Shown here: piece after piece, positions 16,488-25,047 of the stretch | Position numbering within the stretch: the stretch's first letter is position 1 | Layout: the number at the start of each line of letters is the position of its first letter | Assembly (NCBI RefSeq): GCF_024213375.1 | Contig: NZ_JANAVJ010000010.1 | Coordinates: 1 to 64,000, forward strand | Direction of reading: 5' to 3' | Length of the DNA stretch: 64,000 bases | From: Paenibacillus sp. MZ04-78.2 | GTDB taxonomy: Bacteria > Bacillota > Bacilli > Paenibacillales > NBRC-103111 | The notes under the pieces: model-generated | Databases searched by the model: none | What the model saw: the letters and a program-made list of their open reading frames with translations, nothing else | What the model was told of the DNA's origin: nothing | Translations under genes and position numbers: made by a program

Positions 16488-16765
16488 TTCCTACGACGTT
16501 TATTAGCGAGCTGGCTCAATTTACGAATACGCAAATTGAAAAAGTGGTGCTGAACGGGAGTTACGAGATCAATACGTTCCGGATCAAAAAAGTGGAAGCA
16601 GGCATCGTGGAGCTGGAGTATATGATCCCCGCCGGATCGGTGGCCGAAGTAAAGCTGATCGAGTTGGGAAGCAGCAAAGGGCAAGTCGTAAGCTCTAACG
16701 AAGCGTATGTGCCGATCACGAGCGATACGGTGATTAAGCATACGGTGACGGTGAGGGAGGTGTAG
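16484..16765 (+). CDS. Small baseplate or fibre-attachment protein
   Basis: A 93-residue beta-rich protein starting at an ATGA overlap with the XkdU gene, with AAGGAGGTACAGGTGAA before the ATG. It contains strands such as GSYEINTFRIKKVEAG and SDTVIKHTVTVREV. It is placed between XkdU and the first fibre, so a role in fibre attachment is plausible, but I do not recognise a named family with certainty. Confidence 0.75.
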   Translation: MIPTTFISELAQFTNTQIEKVVLNGSYEINTFRIKKVEAGIVELEYMIPAGSVAEVKLIELGSSKGQVVSSNEAYVPITSDTVIKHTVTVREV

Positions 16766-16767
16766 GG

Positions 16768-19323
16768 ATGGCATACGAGGCAAAGACGAATTGGCAGCTT
16801 GACGATACGGTGACGGAACAGGACATGAACCGGATCGAGCGGGGGCTTAAAGATGCGTATGAGAATAGTTTGACAAGCCCGCCGCCCGAGCAGGTAAATC
16901 TCGGATACGGCTTGCACGTTGTGGATGCGAAGCGAACAGCGCCGTTGGAGAATGTAACCATCAAGGGCCGGACGCTAGTGAATTTGCTGGGGCGGGACGG
17001 GAATTGTGAGGATGTACGTAGATGGACAGTTATTCAATCTACCCTGAGTTCTGATACTACAAACAAGGTGCTTGGGAATTCTTCACTAAAAATTACGTCA
17101 GATAGTGCTAATGGAACAGGTCATTTTGCTAGTATTAGTAATTACGTTATTAGGGAATCTTCTTTATATTTACTTCTTGGCAGTGTGAGGCCTAATTTGG
17201 GAGAAGCCAAAATCGTACCGATTACGTTTAAAGATTCAACAGTAACGGGCGATTATGAAACTTGGGTTCGTACGATAAGCGATACTACGAAGTTTAGCTT
17301 TGTCGCATTTAAATTCAAGCCAAACCGCGGAAGTAACAAGCTTGAACTTAGGTTACTTACAAGTGACGGAGCTAGTGCGAATTTTGATGCTATCGCGCTT
17401 TATGAAATTACTGAAGCAGAATTCGACGCTATTGACAACATGACACCTGAACAGATCGCAGCAAAGTGGCCATACGTCGATGATATGAAGAACATTTACT
17501 CGCCCTATATTGTGAGGTATGGGGAAAATCTTTTGTTTCCAATGAGTGAAGCTACAACGGCAATTGGAACAGCGAAGTATGAGGTAATTGATCCGTATAA
17601 GGCGAAAATCACAACTAATGACATTAATCAATTTGTAGGATGGAGAAACATTCCGGCTATTCCGGATCATGAATACACATTCTCATTCGAGAGTGCTAAA
17701 GGTGGATGCAAGGTCTATATTAACGAAGTTTCGAGTGTTGATGGATCTTTCTCTCAACGGGTTTTTACCGCAGTTAGCCCCATTCACTTTAGGAGCAAAT
17801 CTGCGACCAAAACTCTGGAATTATTCTTTGGTAATGCGGATGCCACCGGGACTTATATCATTGATAAGCCAATGCTTACCTTAGGAGCAACAGATAAACC
17901 GTTCAAATCGCGCAACGACGATTACCTCTTCTTTCCTAACGTTCAGCTTGCCTCCAATGTTGATGGAAAGGTCTACGATACTTTGTTTCAGCGTGACGGG
18001 AAGTATTGGAAGCTGGCGAGGTTTAAGACAGTAGAACTAAGCGGGAATGTGAAATGGGGCAATTTAAGTAAGGATGCGGGAGTTAAAGCTATAACTACAG
18101 AAAAAAACACATTATCCGATGGCCTATTGGGTCCTAACTCGCTTGGTATTACCAGACTTGTAAAATATAACGGAAAGCTTCTTGCTGACTACCCGGGAAA
18201 TTCCAATATACCTGATATAGGATGGATTGCAGTTGATCAATCCATTCGTATAGCAATATCTAACGTAGACAGCGGATGGGGCGATTTATATGATCCGTCA
18301 CCTGAGGATATCGGAGCATATTTCAATGGATGGCGGATGTGTGATACATCTGATCCAACAGGAAAAACTCCTTATAATAAATCAGGTACACAAGGCTGGT
18401 TTTGGGTAACGGATTCAAGCGCCAATCCTTCTTTTGCTTTTTCTCTTCCGACATCTCAAGCTGGAAACGGGTGGAAACCTTATACGCTCCAATACCAACT
18501 TGCCAAATCAACTCCGGAAGAAATTATAGCGGAAGGTGGTATTTCGCTCCATGAAGGATTTAATCAGGTAGAGATCGGTAACGGGTTAGTTGTGCGGGAG
18601 AAAGTCAATCCATTTTTAAATAGCGACACCAATACTTATATTAATAATATATTTTTAGGTGGTGGTGCCTCTAAATTGAAAAATAAAACTTTAAAAATAT
18701 TGAAGGTATATAGAAACGAATTAGAAGACGATGTAAGATGGATTTTTTACAAAGGGGCCCATACTTTTGGACAATCAGAGGTTTATGCTAAACTCGGAAA
18801 CTACGATCCTTCGGCCGCCTATACTGTAACATACCTTGCTTTTGATCAATACTCCCTTACCTGCAATGTTCTAGCCATTCAAGGTGAATATGCGGGGAAC
18901 GTAAAAACAGTCGTCGATACATTAGCAGCCAGTGGGGCCGATCTGCTAGCTCGGGTTAGCGTGTTAGAGAATACGAAAGCCCAGAAAATACAGGGACAAT
19001 GGATCACACCGACGTTGTTGAACGGGTGGGTAAGTGAAGGAAGCGGTTATTCCAACCCGGGTTATTATAAGGACCAATTTGGGATTGTGCACCTCTCAGG
19101 GGTGATACGAGGGGGAACGACTTCAACTTTCACCGCTCTATTCTACCTTCCTGCTTGGTATCGTCCCAAAAATCGACTAAATCTTGCGATTTTTACGTTT
19201 GACGTATCCTCTACGGGAATTTGTTCGCTTCACATAGAGGCTGGCGGAGCTGTAAAAATCGGATCAATTAATTGTAAACAATATATTTCCTTGGATGGTA
19301 TTTCTTTTTTAGCAGAGCAATAG
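16768..19323 (+). CDS. Tail fibre / receptor-binding protein 1
   Basis: An 851-residue fibre. The first 30 residues (AKTNWQLDDTVTEQDMNRIE) are the baseplate-attachment opening common to Paenibacillus phage fibres. Downstream, blocks shared with fibre 2 (for example MTPEQIAAKWPYVDDMK, LFFPNVQLASNVDG, VDSGWGDLYD and TPTLLNGW) alternate with unrelated segments at about 85-205 and 260-385, which look like carbohydrate-binding beta-sandwiches. The C-terminal 90 residues differ between the two fibres. The variable parts are AT-rich. It should decide which cells the particle binds. Confidence 0.85.
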   Translation: MAYEAKTNWQLDDTVTEQDMNRIERGLKDAYENSLTSPPPEQVNLGYGLHVVDAKRTAPLENVTIKGRTLVNLLGRDGNCEDVRRWTVIQSTLSSDTTNKVLGNSSLKITSDSANGTGHFASISNYVIRESSLYLLLGSVRPNLGEAKIVPITFKDSTVTGDYETWVRTISDTTKFSFVAFKFKPNRGSNKLELRLLTSDGASANFDAIALYEITEAEFDAIDNMTPEQIAAKWPYVDDMKNIYSPYIVRYGENLLFPMSEATTAIGTAKYEVIDPYKAKITTNDINQFVGWRNIPAIPDHEYTFSFESAKGGCKVYINEVSSVDGSFSQRVFTAVSPIHFRSKSATKTLELFFGNADATGTYIIDKPMLTLGATDKPFKSRNDDYLFFPNVQLASNVDGKVYDTLFQRDGKYWKLARFKTVELSGNVKWGNLSKDAGVKAITTEKNTLSDGLLGPNSLGITRLVKYNGKLLADYPGNSNIPDIGWIAVDQSIRIAISNVDSGWGDLYDPSPEDIGAYFNGWRMCDTSDPTGKTPYNKSGTQGWFWVTDSSANPSFAFSLPTSQAGNGWKPYTLQYQLAKSTPEEIIAEGGISLHEGFNQVEIGNGLVVREKVNPFLNSDTNTYINNIFLGGGASKLKNKTLKILKVYRNELEDDVRWIFYKGAHTFGQSEVYAKLGNYDPSAAYTVTYLAFDQYSLTCNVLAIQGEYAGNVKTVVDTLAASGADLLARVSVLENTKAQKIQGQWITPTLLNGWVSEGSGYSNPGYYKDQFGIVHLSGVIRGGTTSTFTALFYLPAWYRPKNRLNLAIFTFDVSSTGICSLHIEAGGAVKIGSINCKQYISLDGISFLAEQ

Positions 19324-19336
19324 AGGAGGGAGTAAG

Positions 19337-19807
19337 ATGAAAGAAGCAGTCATTGTTGATCTTAACGGATTTATGAAAGATGTAACGCTTGTCACAGATG
19401 ATGTGACAGGCGTTTTTCCTTTGTTCAAGCCACATCAGATAACAGAAAGTACTGAAGAGTTACAACAATCGTCACCAGAGATAATCGGTTATATTATTGC
19501 TATTGCCGTTCCAGCGGGGTTGTATAAACCTAAATTTGACTTTAACGCCTGGGAGCTTTATGACAAGCCACGAGGGCCGGAGATGGTCGATCATGGAGAA
19601 TCCATGAAGGATGGAAACATCGTTTACAAAAAGCTGCAAGAAGTAAAGTTATGGATTGAAGGGAAATCCGAAGATGAACAAGATATGATGTGGGACCTGT
19701 CAAATCAGTCTTTAGCAGAAGAAAAAAACAATGCTTCTTCTGGGGAAATGAAGAAAAAGAAGTGGAAATTAGCTTCCATCTACAAGCGTTTATTGAATAA
19801 ACAGTGA
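19337..19807 (+). CDS. Fibre-associated protein 1 (possible XkdW-like accessory or chaperone)
   Basis: A 156-residue protein 13 bases after fibre 1, with GGAGGGAG upstream. The N-terminus (LNGFMKDVTLVTDDVTGVFP) and middle (SPEIIGYIIAIAVPAGLYKP) match the gene after fibre 2; the C-terminal third is different and lysine-rich. Small genes directly after phage fibres often encode fibre-assembly chaperones; that role is inferred from position only. Confidence 0.65.
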   Translation: MKEAVIVDLNGFMKDVTLVTDDVTGVFPLFKPHQITESTEELQQSSPEIIGYIIAIAVPAGLYKPKFDFNAWELYDKPRGPEMVDHGESMKDGNIVYKKLQEVKLWIEGKSEDEQDMMWDLSNQSLAEEKNNASSGEMKKKKWKLASIYKRLLNKQ

Positions 19808-19934
19808 ACAGTAGTTATACGAGATAAACATTACGGATTAATTATGGAAGCACCGTACGATTTTTGTTTTCCAATTCTAGGGGAAGTTAATTCCCTATCT
19901 GCTATCATTCGTTAATAGTGAGGAGGCTCAACAG

Positions 19935-22532
19935 GTGGACTATAACGCAAAAACCAATTGGCAGTTTGACGAAACTGTTACAGAGAACGACTTAAACCGT
20001 ATTGAGCAGGGGATAAAAGATGTCTACGAATCATGCATGACCAAACAACCACCAGTTCCCATTTTCCTGCAGCCTGGCCCACAAGTCATCGAAAGCGACG
20101 TTGTAGCGCCGCTGACCGGGTTGCAGATCAAGGGGCGGTCATTGCTGAATTTGCTTGGACGGGACGGGAATTGCGAGGATTTAAGTGTATGGGGAATTTT
20201 CCAAGTTTCACAGGCGCTTGATTCCAAAAACAAGAGCATTGGAAATAATGCCATTAAGCTGACCTTATCAACCGGATTCACAAGCGGCAGCACAAGCACG
20301 GTTGGAGCCCGCACATTCTCCTTCAAAGCTGGTAAATATTACATTGCCATCGCGGACATAAAAAACGGCAATGCGACGAACGGAAACTTTTACATTAACG
20401 GCACAACGGCAGCAAAAGGACAACACATCATTACCGCAACGGACAAATTTAATCCGGCGTGGAGGGCATACAATCCGGCTGCTGACGTTAGCGGTTTGTC
20501 TATGGTATTAGGCATAAACGGAGCGGCGGGGCAATATGCGTATTTTGATGGCGTGCGTATATACGAAATCACTCAATCCGACTACAACGCACTTGATACG
20601 ATGACCCCGGAGCAGATCGCCGCCAAATGGCCGTACGTTGACGATATGAAAAGCGTCTACTCGCCGTATATCATCAGGAACGGGGAGAACATGCTGCCGC
20701 CGTATGCGGAGTGGGGAACCAGAAACACAGCTATGACAATTGCCGCTCCTTACAGCGCTGGCGTAAGCGGCAAGACGGTGGGAACCACCTATTCTCAGAT
20801 CATAGAAATTCCAGTTGTAGACGGGCAGACGTACACGTTCACCGTTCCTGTAACCATCGCGAACATTGGCGGCACCATTGGTTTCGGTGCGTTTTATAAC
20901 CTAGAACCTTGGGACGCTAAAGGTAATAAGCTACCAAACTTAGATTCAGCTCCATATGCAACGGCAAACGGCACGACAGTATTGCAAAAAACTATAACCA
21001 TTCCTGCAAATGTCGTCAAACTGGTTATCGTGTTTGGAATAGATACAGGGGTTACTGGTGACTTTACCTTCTCAAATCCGACGCTCAACGTCGGGTCCGA
21101 GGCGAGACCGTTCAAGCCTCGTAACGACGATCACCTGTTTTTCCCGAATGTCCAACTTGCCTCGAACGTTGACGGAACGATACGCGATACGCTGTTTCAG
21201 CGCGACGGGAAGTACTGGAAACAGGCGCGGTTTAGAACGATGGAGTTGACAGGGGATTTTAAGTGGACAATTCTGGGAAATGGTCCGGGCTGGAGAAGTG
21301 TAACAACGGACGCTAATACTGTAGTTGGCGCACAATTGGTATCAAACTTTGGTTTATGTACTTTTACAAAATTTGATGGGAAGGTTCTTGGCCCTTATAG
21401 CATAACTTCCGGACTAGACACGGGATGGATTCCAACAGATTACTCCGTTCGGGTAGGTGTTCCAAATATCGATTCAGGATGGAGCGATTCATACACTAAC
21501 CTGTCCGAAGACGAAATTAAGGCGTATTTCTACGGGTGGCAATTGCTGCAAACGAATGGCCAGCCATGGAATGGTGGAAACCCAATAGATAAACGTTGGT
21601 TTGCGAGGTGGTCTCCGGGCGCTATATGGGACCCTATAACAGATAATGTTTACACCAAACGCGAAATACCGAAGGGTCCAGCACCTGGATTCACGCCCTA
21701 CAAACTCCAATACCAACTTGCCGCGGCTACCGTTGAAGAAATCTCGTCCGAGGGCGGGATTACGATGCATGAGGGAGTAAATAAGTTTGAAGTTGGTACT
21801 GGGATGATTGTAAAAGAGAGGGCTAATCCCCAATTGATCACAGGAAACTACTGGATCAATGGAGGAACAACAGCAAGCAAACTAAAATATCGACCAATCA
21901 AAATGCTAAGTATTGCGGCTAATGGGAAAGAAACAATTTCTAGTTGGACACGCTTTGTACCTAGTGAAACTGCCGAATATGGTCTTATGAATGCGTCGAT
22001 TAATCAATCTAACTTTGACCCTGCCGCAGCGTACACTGTGTCATATCTCGCGCTTGATCAGTACGCGCTATCCTGCAATCTTCTTTCGCTCGAAGCCGCG
22101 CATCCAACGAATATGAAATCCGTCGTTGATACATTGGCAGCCGGACACGCCGATATGGCTGCGCGAGTCGGGGCGCTTGAGATAACGCGGGCACAGCGGG
22201 TGCAGCCGCAGTGGATTGCGCCGACGCTACTTAACGGGTGGGTGAATGCAAACTATGGTAATGACGCGCCTGTGCAGTATATGAAAGATAGCTCAGGCTT
22301 GGTCCACATTGTTGGCCTTGCAAAAGACGGGGAAATCGGAAAGGAGATGTTTATACTTCCTCTCGGATACCGACCTTCCAAGACGCTGACTTTTGTTACG
22401 GTGTCTAATAACGGGACTAGCGAAATACTCAGTAGAGTTTGGATTAGGCCCACTGGAGAGGTGGTACCGGCGTCGGGTTCTGGTGCAGTGTGGTACTCCA
22501 TGAGTATCCCACATTTCTTAGGAGAACAATAA
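19935..22532 (+). CDS. Tail fibre / receptor-binding protein 2
   Basis: An 865-residue paralogue of fibre 1 with a GTG start and GAGGAGG 9 bases upstream. It keeps the attachment N-terminus (AKTNWQFDETVTENDLNRIE) and the shared blocks (MTPEQIAAKWPYVDDMK, LFFPNVQLASNVDG, LQYQLAAATVEEI, TPTLLNGWV). Its intervening modules at about 85-215 and 265-385 and its tip (last 90 residues) are different. The 127-bp gap before it contains no gene. Two fibres in series suggest either a two-fibre baseplate or a switchable specificity. Confidence 0.85.
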   Translation: MDYNAKTNWQFDETVTENDLNRIEQGIKDVYESCMTKQPPVPIFLQPGPQVIESDVVAPLTGLQIKGRSLLNLLGRDGNCEDLSVWGIFQVSQALDSKNKSIGNNAIKLTLSTGFTSGSTSTVGARTFSFKAGKYYIAIADIKNGNATNGNFYINGTTAAKGQHIITATDKFNPAWRAYNPAADVSGLSMVLGINGAAGQYAYFDGVRIYEITQSDYNALDTMTPEQIAAKWPYVDDMKSVYSPYIIRNGENMLPPYAEWGTRNTAMTIAAPYSAGVSGKTVGTTYSQIIEIPVVDGQTYTFTVPVTIANIGGTIGFGAFYNLEPWDAKGNKLPNLDSAPYATANGTTVLQKTITIPANVVKLVIVFGIDTGVTGDFTFSNPTLNVGSEARPFKPRNDDHLFFPNVQLASNVDGTIRDTLFQRDGKYWKQARFRTMELTGDFKWTILGNGPGWRSVTTDANTVVGAQLVSNFGLCTFTKFDGKVLGPYSITSGLDTGWIPTDYSVRVGVPNIDSGWSDSYTNLSEDEIKAYFYGWQLLQTNGQPWNGGNPIDKRWFARWSPGAIWDPITDNVYTKREIPKGPAPGFTPYKLQYQLAAATVEEISSEGGITMHEGVNKFEVGTGMIVKERANPQLITGNYWINGGTTASKLKYRPIKMLSIAANGKETISSWTRFVPSETAEYGLMNASINQSNFDPAAAYTVSYLALDQYALSCNLLSLEAAHPTNMKSVVDTLAAGHADMAARVGALEITRAQRVQPQWIAPTLLNGWVNANYGNDAPVQYMKDSSGLVHIVGLAKDGEIGKEMFILPLGYRPSKTLTFVTVSNNGTSEILSRVWIRPTGEVVPASGSGAVWYSMSIPHFLGEQ

Positions 22533-22544
22533 CGGAGGTGTACA

Positions 22545-23005
22545 ATGAAAGAAGCAATCGTAGTTGCCCTAAACGGATTTATGACGGACATAACGCTCGT
22601 AGACGACAATGTCACGGGCGTTTTCCCTATCTATCGGGGAACAAAAGCCGCGTGGCAAGTCCACGGAAGACGAAGCGGAACAGTCAGCGCCGGAGCTGGT
22701 CGCCTATATGGTCGCCGTTCCGGTCCCGGATGGCCTGTACAAGCCGCAACAGGCCTTAAAGCTGTGGATCGAAGGGTTTACGATGGAGGAAATTGTGGCA
22801 ATAAAGAATCCTCCCAAGCAACCGACAGCGGAAGAGAGGATGGCTGCATTAACAGCGCAATTAAAAAAGCAGGAAGAACAAGCAGCAGCCGTTAGCGGTG
22901 ACTTGCAGGCATTTATGGAATACATCGCGAAAAGGCTGGATCAATCAGCAAGAGTATGACGATATCATCGCTTTAAAAACGGAAACAGATGCTGCGTCGG
23001 TCTGA
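22545..23005 (+). pseudogene. Fibre-associated protein 2, frameshifted twice
   Basis: The gene starts like its counterpart after fibre 1 (LNGFMTDITLVDDNVTGVFP). Near 22640-22650 the homology jumps to the +1 frame (STEDEAEQSAPELVAYMVAV, GLYKPQQALKLWIEG). Near 22933 it jumps again, into GWINQQEYDDIIALKTETDA, an XkdX-like end. Each shift would be repaired by removing one base from a short homopolymer (GGGG at about 22638 and AAAA at about 22930). It is either a true pseudogene or two assembly errors; restored length is about 152 residues. Confidence 0.65.
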
Positions 23006-23022
23006 AATAATATAGCTTCTGC

Positions 23023-23050
23023 TGCCCCGATCCCATCGGGGCAATTTTTA
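23023..23050 (+). terminator. Rho-independent terminator after the fibre genes
   Basis: A perfect 9-bp stem, TGCCCCGAT with ATCGGGGCA, around a CCC loop, followed by AATTTTT. It separates the structural genes from the lysis cassette. Confidence 0.8.
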
Positions 23051-23080
23051 CGCCCTTCTCTGGGCTGAAAGGAGGAATAC

Positions 23081-23482
23081 ATGGACAAATCCGCGATTGT
23101 CAAAACAGGCTTTGGCGTCATTGGCAGCTTCATCTCATGGGTTGTCGGCGGGCTCGGGCTCGCCTTTACCGTCTTGCTGGGACTAATGCTGTTGGATTAT
23201 GCTACGGGGCTTATGGCGGGATACGTCAGGAAGGAGCTCAGCAGCCGCACTGGAACGACTGGTCTGCTTCGAAAAACTTACATCATCATTCTTGTCGGCT
23301 GCGTGTATATGATCGAACTGTCGGTCTTAAACTCGAATGGCGTAATTGGCGACGGCGTCGTTATCGCGTATAGCGTTATTGAGTTTCTAAGCATCGTTGA
23401 AAATGGCGGTAAGCTTGGGGTACCTCTCGGACCGTTGAGCAACGTCATTTCAGCGATTAAAGGAAAGGAGGAGCGTCATTGA
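23081..23482 (+). CDS. Phage holin (TcdE/toxin-secretion holin family)
   Basis: A 133-residue membrane protein with three hydrophobic segments (IGSFISWVVGGLGLAFTVLL; a second around LLDYATGLMAGY; a third around YIIILVGCVYMIEL). It ends in the family signature EFLSIVENGGKLGVPLGPLS. It would form membrane lesions that release the endolysin. AAAGGAGG upstream. It overlaps the next gene by 4 bases. A second holin's C-terminus survives at 23786 (see there). Confidence 0.88.
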   Translation: MDKSAIVKTGFGVIGSFISWVVGGLGLAFTVLLGLMLLDYATGLMAGYVRKELSSRTGTTGLLRKTYIIILVGCVYMIELSVLNSNGVIGDGVVIAYSVIEFLSIVENGGKLGVPLGPLSNVISAIKGKEERH

Positions 23483-23802
23483 CACGGAAGCAATTTATCG
23501 CCATCGTTGCGCCTGTCGCTGTGGAACCGAGGAGGGAAGGATCTCCGATCTTTCCTTCGCTTCGAATCGCTCAGGCGTTACTGGAAACCGGCGGCAAGAT
23601 CCATGAGTGGAACAATCTTGTCGGTTATAAAGTCGGCAGCGGCCGGCCCAATAAGTTTTGGAAAGGAAAATCGGTAAGCACCAAGGCATGGGAAGTATAT
23701 GACGGCATCCGAGTAGATGGAGTAAAAGCCCATTGGCGCGCCTACGACTGCCTCGAGGATTGCTTCCGGGATCAGGACTTGCTTTTTCAAGTCTGTGGTT
23801 GA
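23479..23802 (+). CDS. Glucosaminidase-type endolysin, truncated
   Basis: A 107-residue fragment of a mannosyl-glycoprotein endo-beta-N-acetylglucosaminidase/FlgJ-like lysozyme. The catalytic-domain opening is present: FPSLRIAQALLETGGKIHEW, which contains the presumed catalytic glutamate, then NNLVGYKVGSG. The domain breaks off after LEDCFRDQDLLF, where about 40-60 further residues would be expected. The last residues (QVCG) come from a fused holin remnant read in the wrong frame. Probably inactive. Confidence 0.7.
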   Translation: MTRKQFIAIVAPVAVEPRREGSPIFPSLRIAQALLETGGKIHEWNNLVGYKVGSGRPNKFWKGKSVSTKAWEVYDGIRVDGVKAHWRAYDCLEDCFRDQDLLFQVCG

Positions 23803-23896
23803 AAATCTTGGAGTATTCGGCGTTCCGCTGCCGTCTGGCTTGGCCAAATTCGTAGAGCAGTTGCAACAAAAAGGGCAGGGGGAAGACAAAAAATGA
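23786..23896 (+). pseudogene. C-terminal remnant of a second holin
   Basis: In the frame +1 relative to the truncated glucosaminidase, TTC AAG TCT GTG GTT begins a segment (SVVENLGVFGVPLPSG, then LAKFVEQLQQKGQGEDKK). It is the typical C-terminus of TcdE-family holins and resembles, but is not identical to, the end of the intact holin. It has no N-terminus, and its stop overlaps the amidase start (ATGA). A deletion appears to have joined a lysozyme 5' part to this holin 3' part. Confidence 0.7.
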
Positions 23897-24666
23897 ATGG
23901 GTTCAAAATGAAATTTCCAATCACGACCCGGTATTTGACGGGGCCAAGTAAAAGACGCCCGTGCATTCCGATGCCGGGCGTTCGTTTTATGGTGGCGCAT
24001 GATACCGGGAATCCCGGATCAACTGCGGCAGGCAACGTGTCGTATTACAAGCGCAGCCGGAACGACATGTCGGCTTCGGCACATTTGTTTGTGGACGACC
24101 GGGAGATTATCGAGTGCATCCCATTTTTGACCGGGACTCCGGAGAAGGCGTATCACGTCGTCTATAATGTCACGACAGACAATAAGATGTACGGTTGCAA
24201 TTCGAACGACGCAGCGGGCGGTGTGGAGCTCTGCTACGGTGGCCGGATCAACCTGCAGGAGGCGTACAAGCGGTACATATGGGTGCTGGCCTACGCCTGC
24301 TATCGGTACGGCTTGAACCCGGCGACGGACATAACAGGGCACCATATCCTCGATCCGGCGAGGAGGAGGGACCCGGTGAACGCCTTACGGCTTCTCGGGA
24401 AGAAGTTTGAGCAATTCATAGCCGATGTGGTAGCTGAATATCAGGAATGTACGAATGAGGAGGACAAGCCTATACTTGAAGCAGGAGTAGCTAATACAAT
24501 CATTGATACGTGGATGGGTCCGGCTTGGAAGGAAGTAGACGCCAAGCGGAGGGAGGCGGATCAAGCCGGAAACGGCACAACGGCTGCGGCACATCAAAAA
24601 CAGGCGGATTATATCCATTGGCTCGCAAATGAGCTTCGGAAAGCATCCGGGCAGGTTTTGCAATAA
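23893..24666 (+). CDS. N-acetylmuramoyl-L-alanine amidase (Amidase_2)
   Basis: A 257-residue endolysin. Residues 15-165 form the amidase_2/PGRP zinc domain. Likely zinc and catalytic ligands are the histidine in RFMVAHDTGNPGST, the tyrosine/histidine region of ASAHLFVDDREIIECIP, and the histidine pair in DITGHHILDPARRRDP. The C-terminal 80 residues are helical and charged, probably a cell-wall targeting or linker region. It is the only lysis enzyme here that looks intact. Confidence 0.88.
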   Translation: MNGFKMKFPITTRYLTGPSKRRPCIPMPGVRFMVAHDTGNPGSTAAGNVSYYKRSRNDMSASAHLFVDDREIIECIPFLTGTPEKAYHVVYNVTTDNKMYGCNSNDAAGGVELCYGGRINLQEAYKRYIWVLAYACYRYGLNPATDITGHHILDPARRRDPVNALRLLGKKFEQFIADVVAEYQECTNEEDKPILEAGVANTIIDTWMGPAWKEVDAKRREADQAGNGTTAAAHQKQADYIHWLANELRKASGQVLQ

Positions 24667-24695
24667 TTTAGATGTATAACGAAAATGGACTAACC

Positions 24696-24727
24696 TCCCT
24701 ACTGGCTTCGGCTGGTAGGGATTTTTT
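24696..24727 (+). terminator. Rho-independent terminator ending the phage island
   Basis: TCCCTACTGGC pairs with GCTGGTAGGGA around a TTCG tetraloop, followed by a T-run. Confidence 0.85.
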
Positions 24728-25047
24728 ATTTTGATATGGAAATATGTGGCTAGAACCGGAAGTATGCGGCTTAGAGGTACCTTGGTTCTCATCGGTGGAC
24801 AATATTTCGGGACTTAACGGTGAACGTCGAGCGGCCTTAACTGAACGATTCCCTGTTCAGGGAATCTAGCCGCACATGCTCCTTTTGAGTCTTCACATAG
24901 CTCATTCATACAAGCTTTTACATTCCTTCTATCCAATGGAATAATCCGCTTTCCCCCATACAAGGGCAAGGTAGACACGCGCGGAAGAAACATGCTATCA
25001 TTACACTGTTTCCAGGCAAAAGTTTTCTACAATTTCATATCATATAG
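24728..25047. other. Non-coding interval with repeat fragments
   Basis: No gene is seen. The stretch holds a perfect 9-bp inverted repeat with a 2-base loop, GATTCCCTG-TT-CAGGGAATC (24847-24866). It also holds related fragments ATGTGGCTAGA, TATGCGGCTTAGA and the inverted TCTAGCCGCACAT. These could be the remains of an insertion sequence or the end of the island. The promoter for the cobalamin operon should lie towards the right-hand side, but no clear box pair stands out. Confidence 0.4.

Noticed and set aside
14302-16783. Long minus-strand reading frames in the baseplate region
   Set aside because: They oppose well-supported tail genes, carry no recognisable domains and reflect GC-rich codon usage.
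6911-22959. Extracellular contractile injection system (eCIS) or type VI secretion
   Set aside because: No AAA+ ATPase, no ClpV, no membrane complex and no toxin cargo gene; the proteins match PBSX/myovirus tail families and end in a holin-amidase module.
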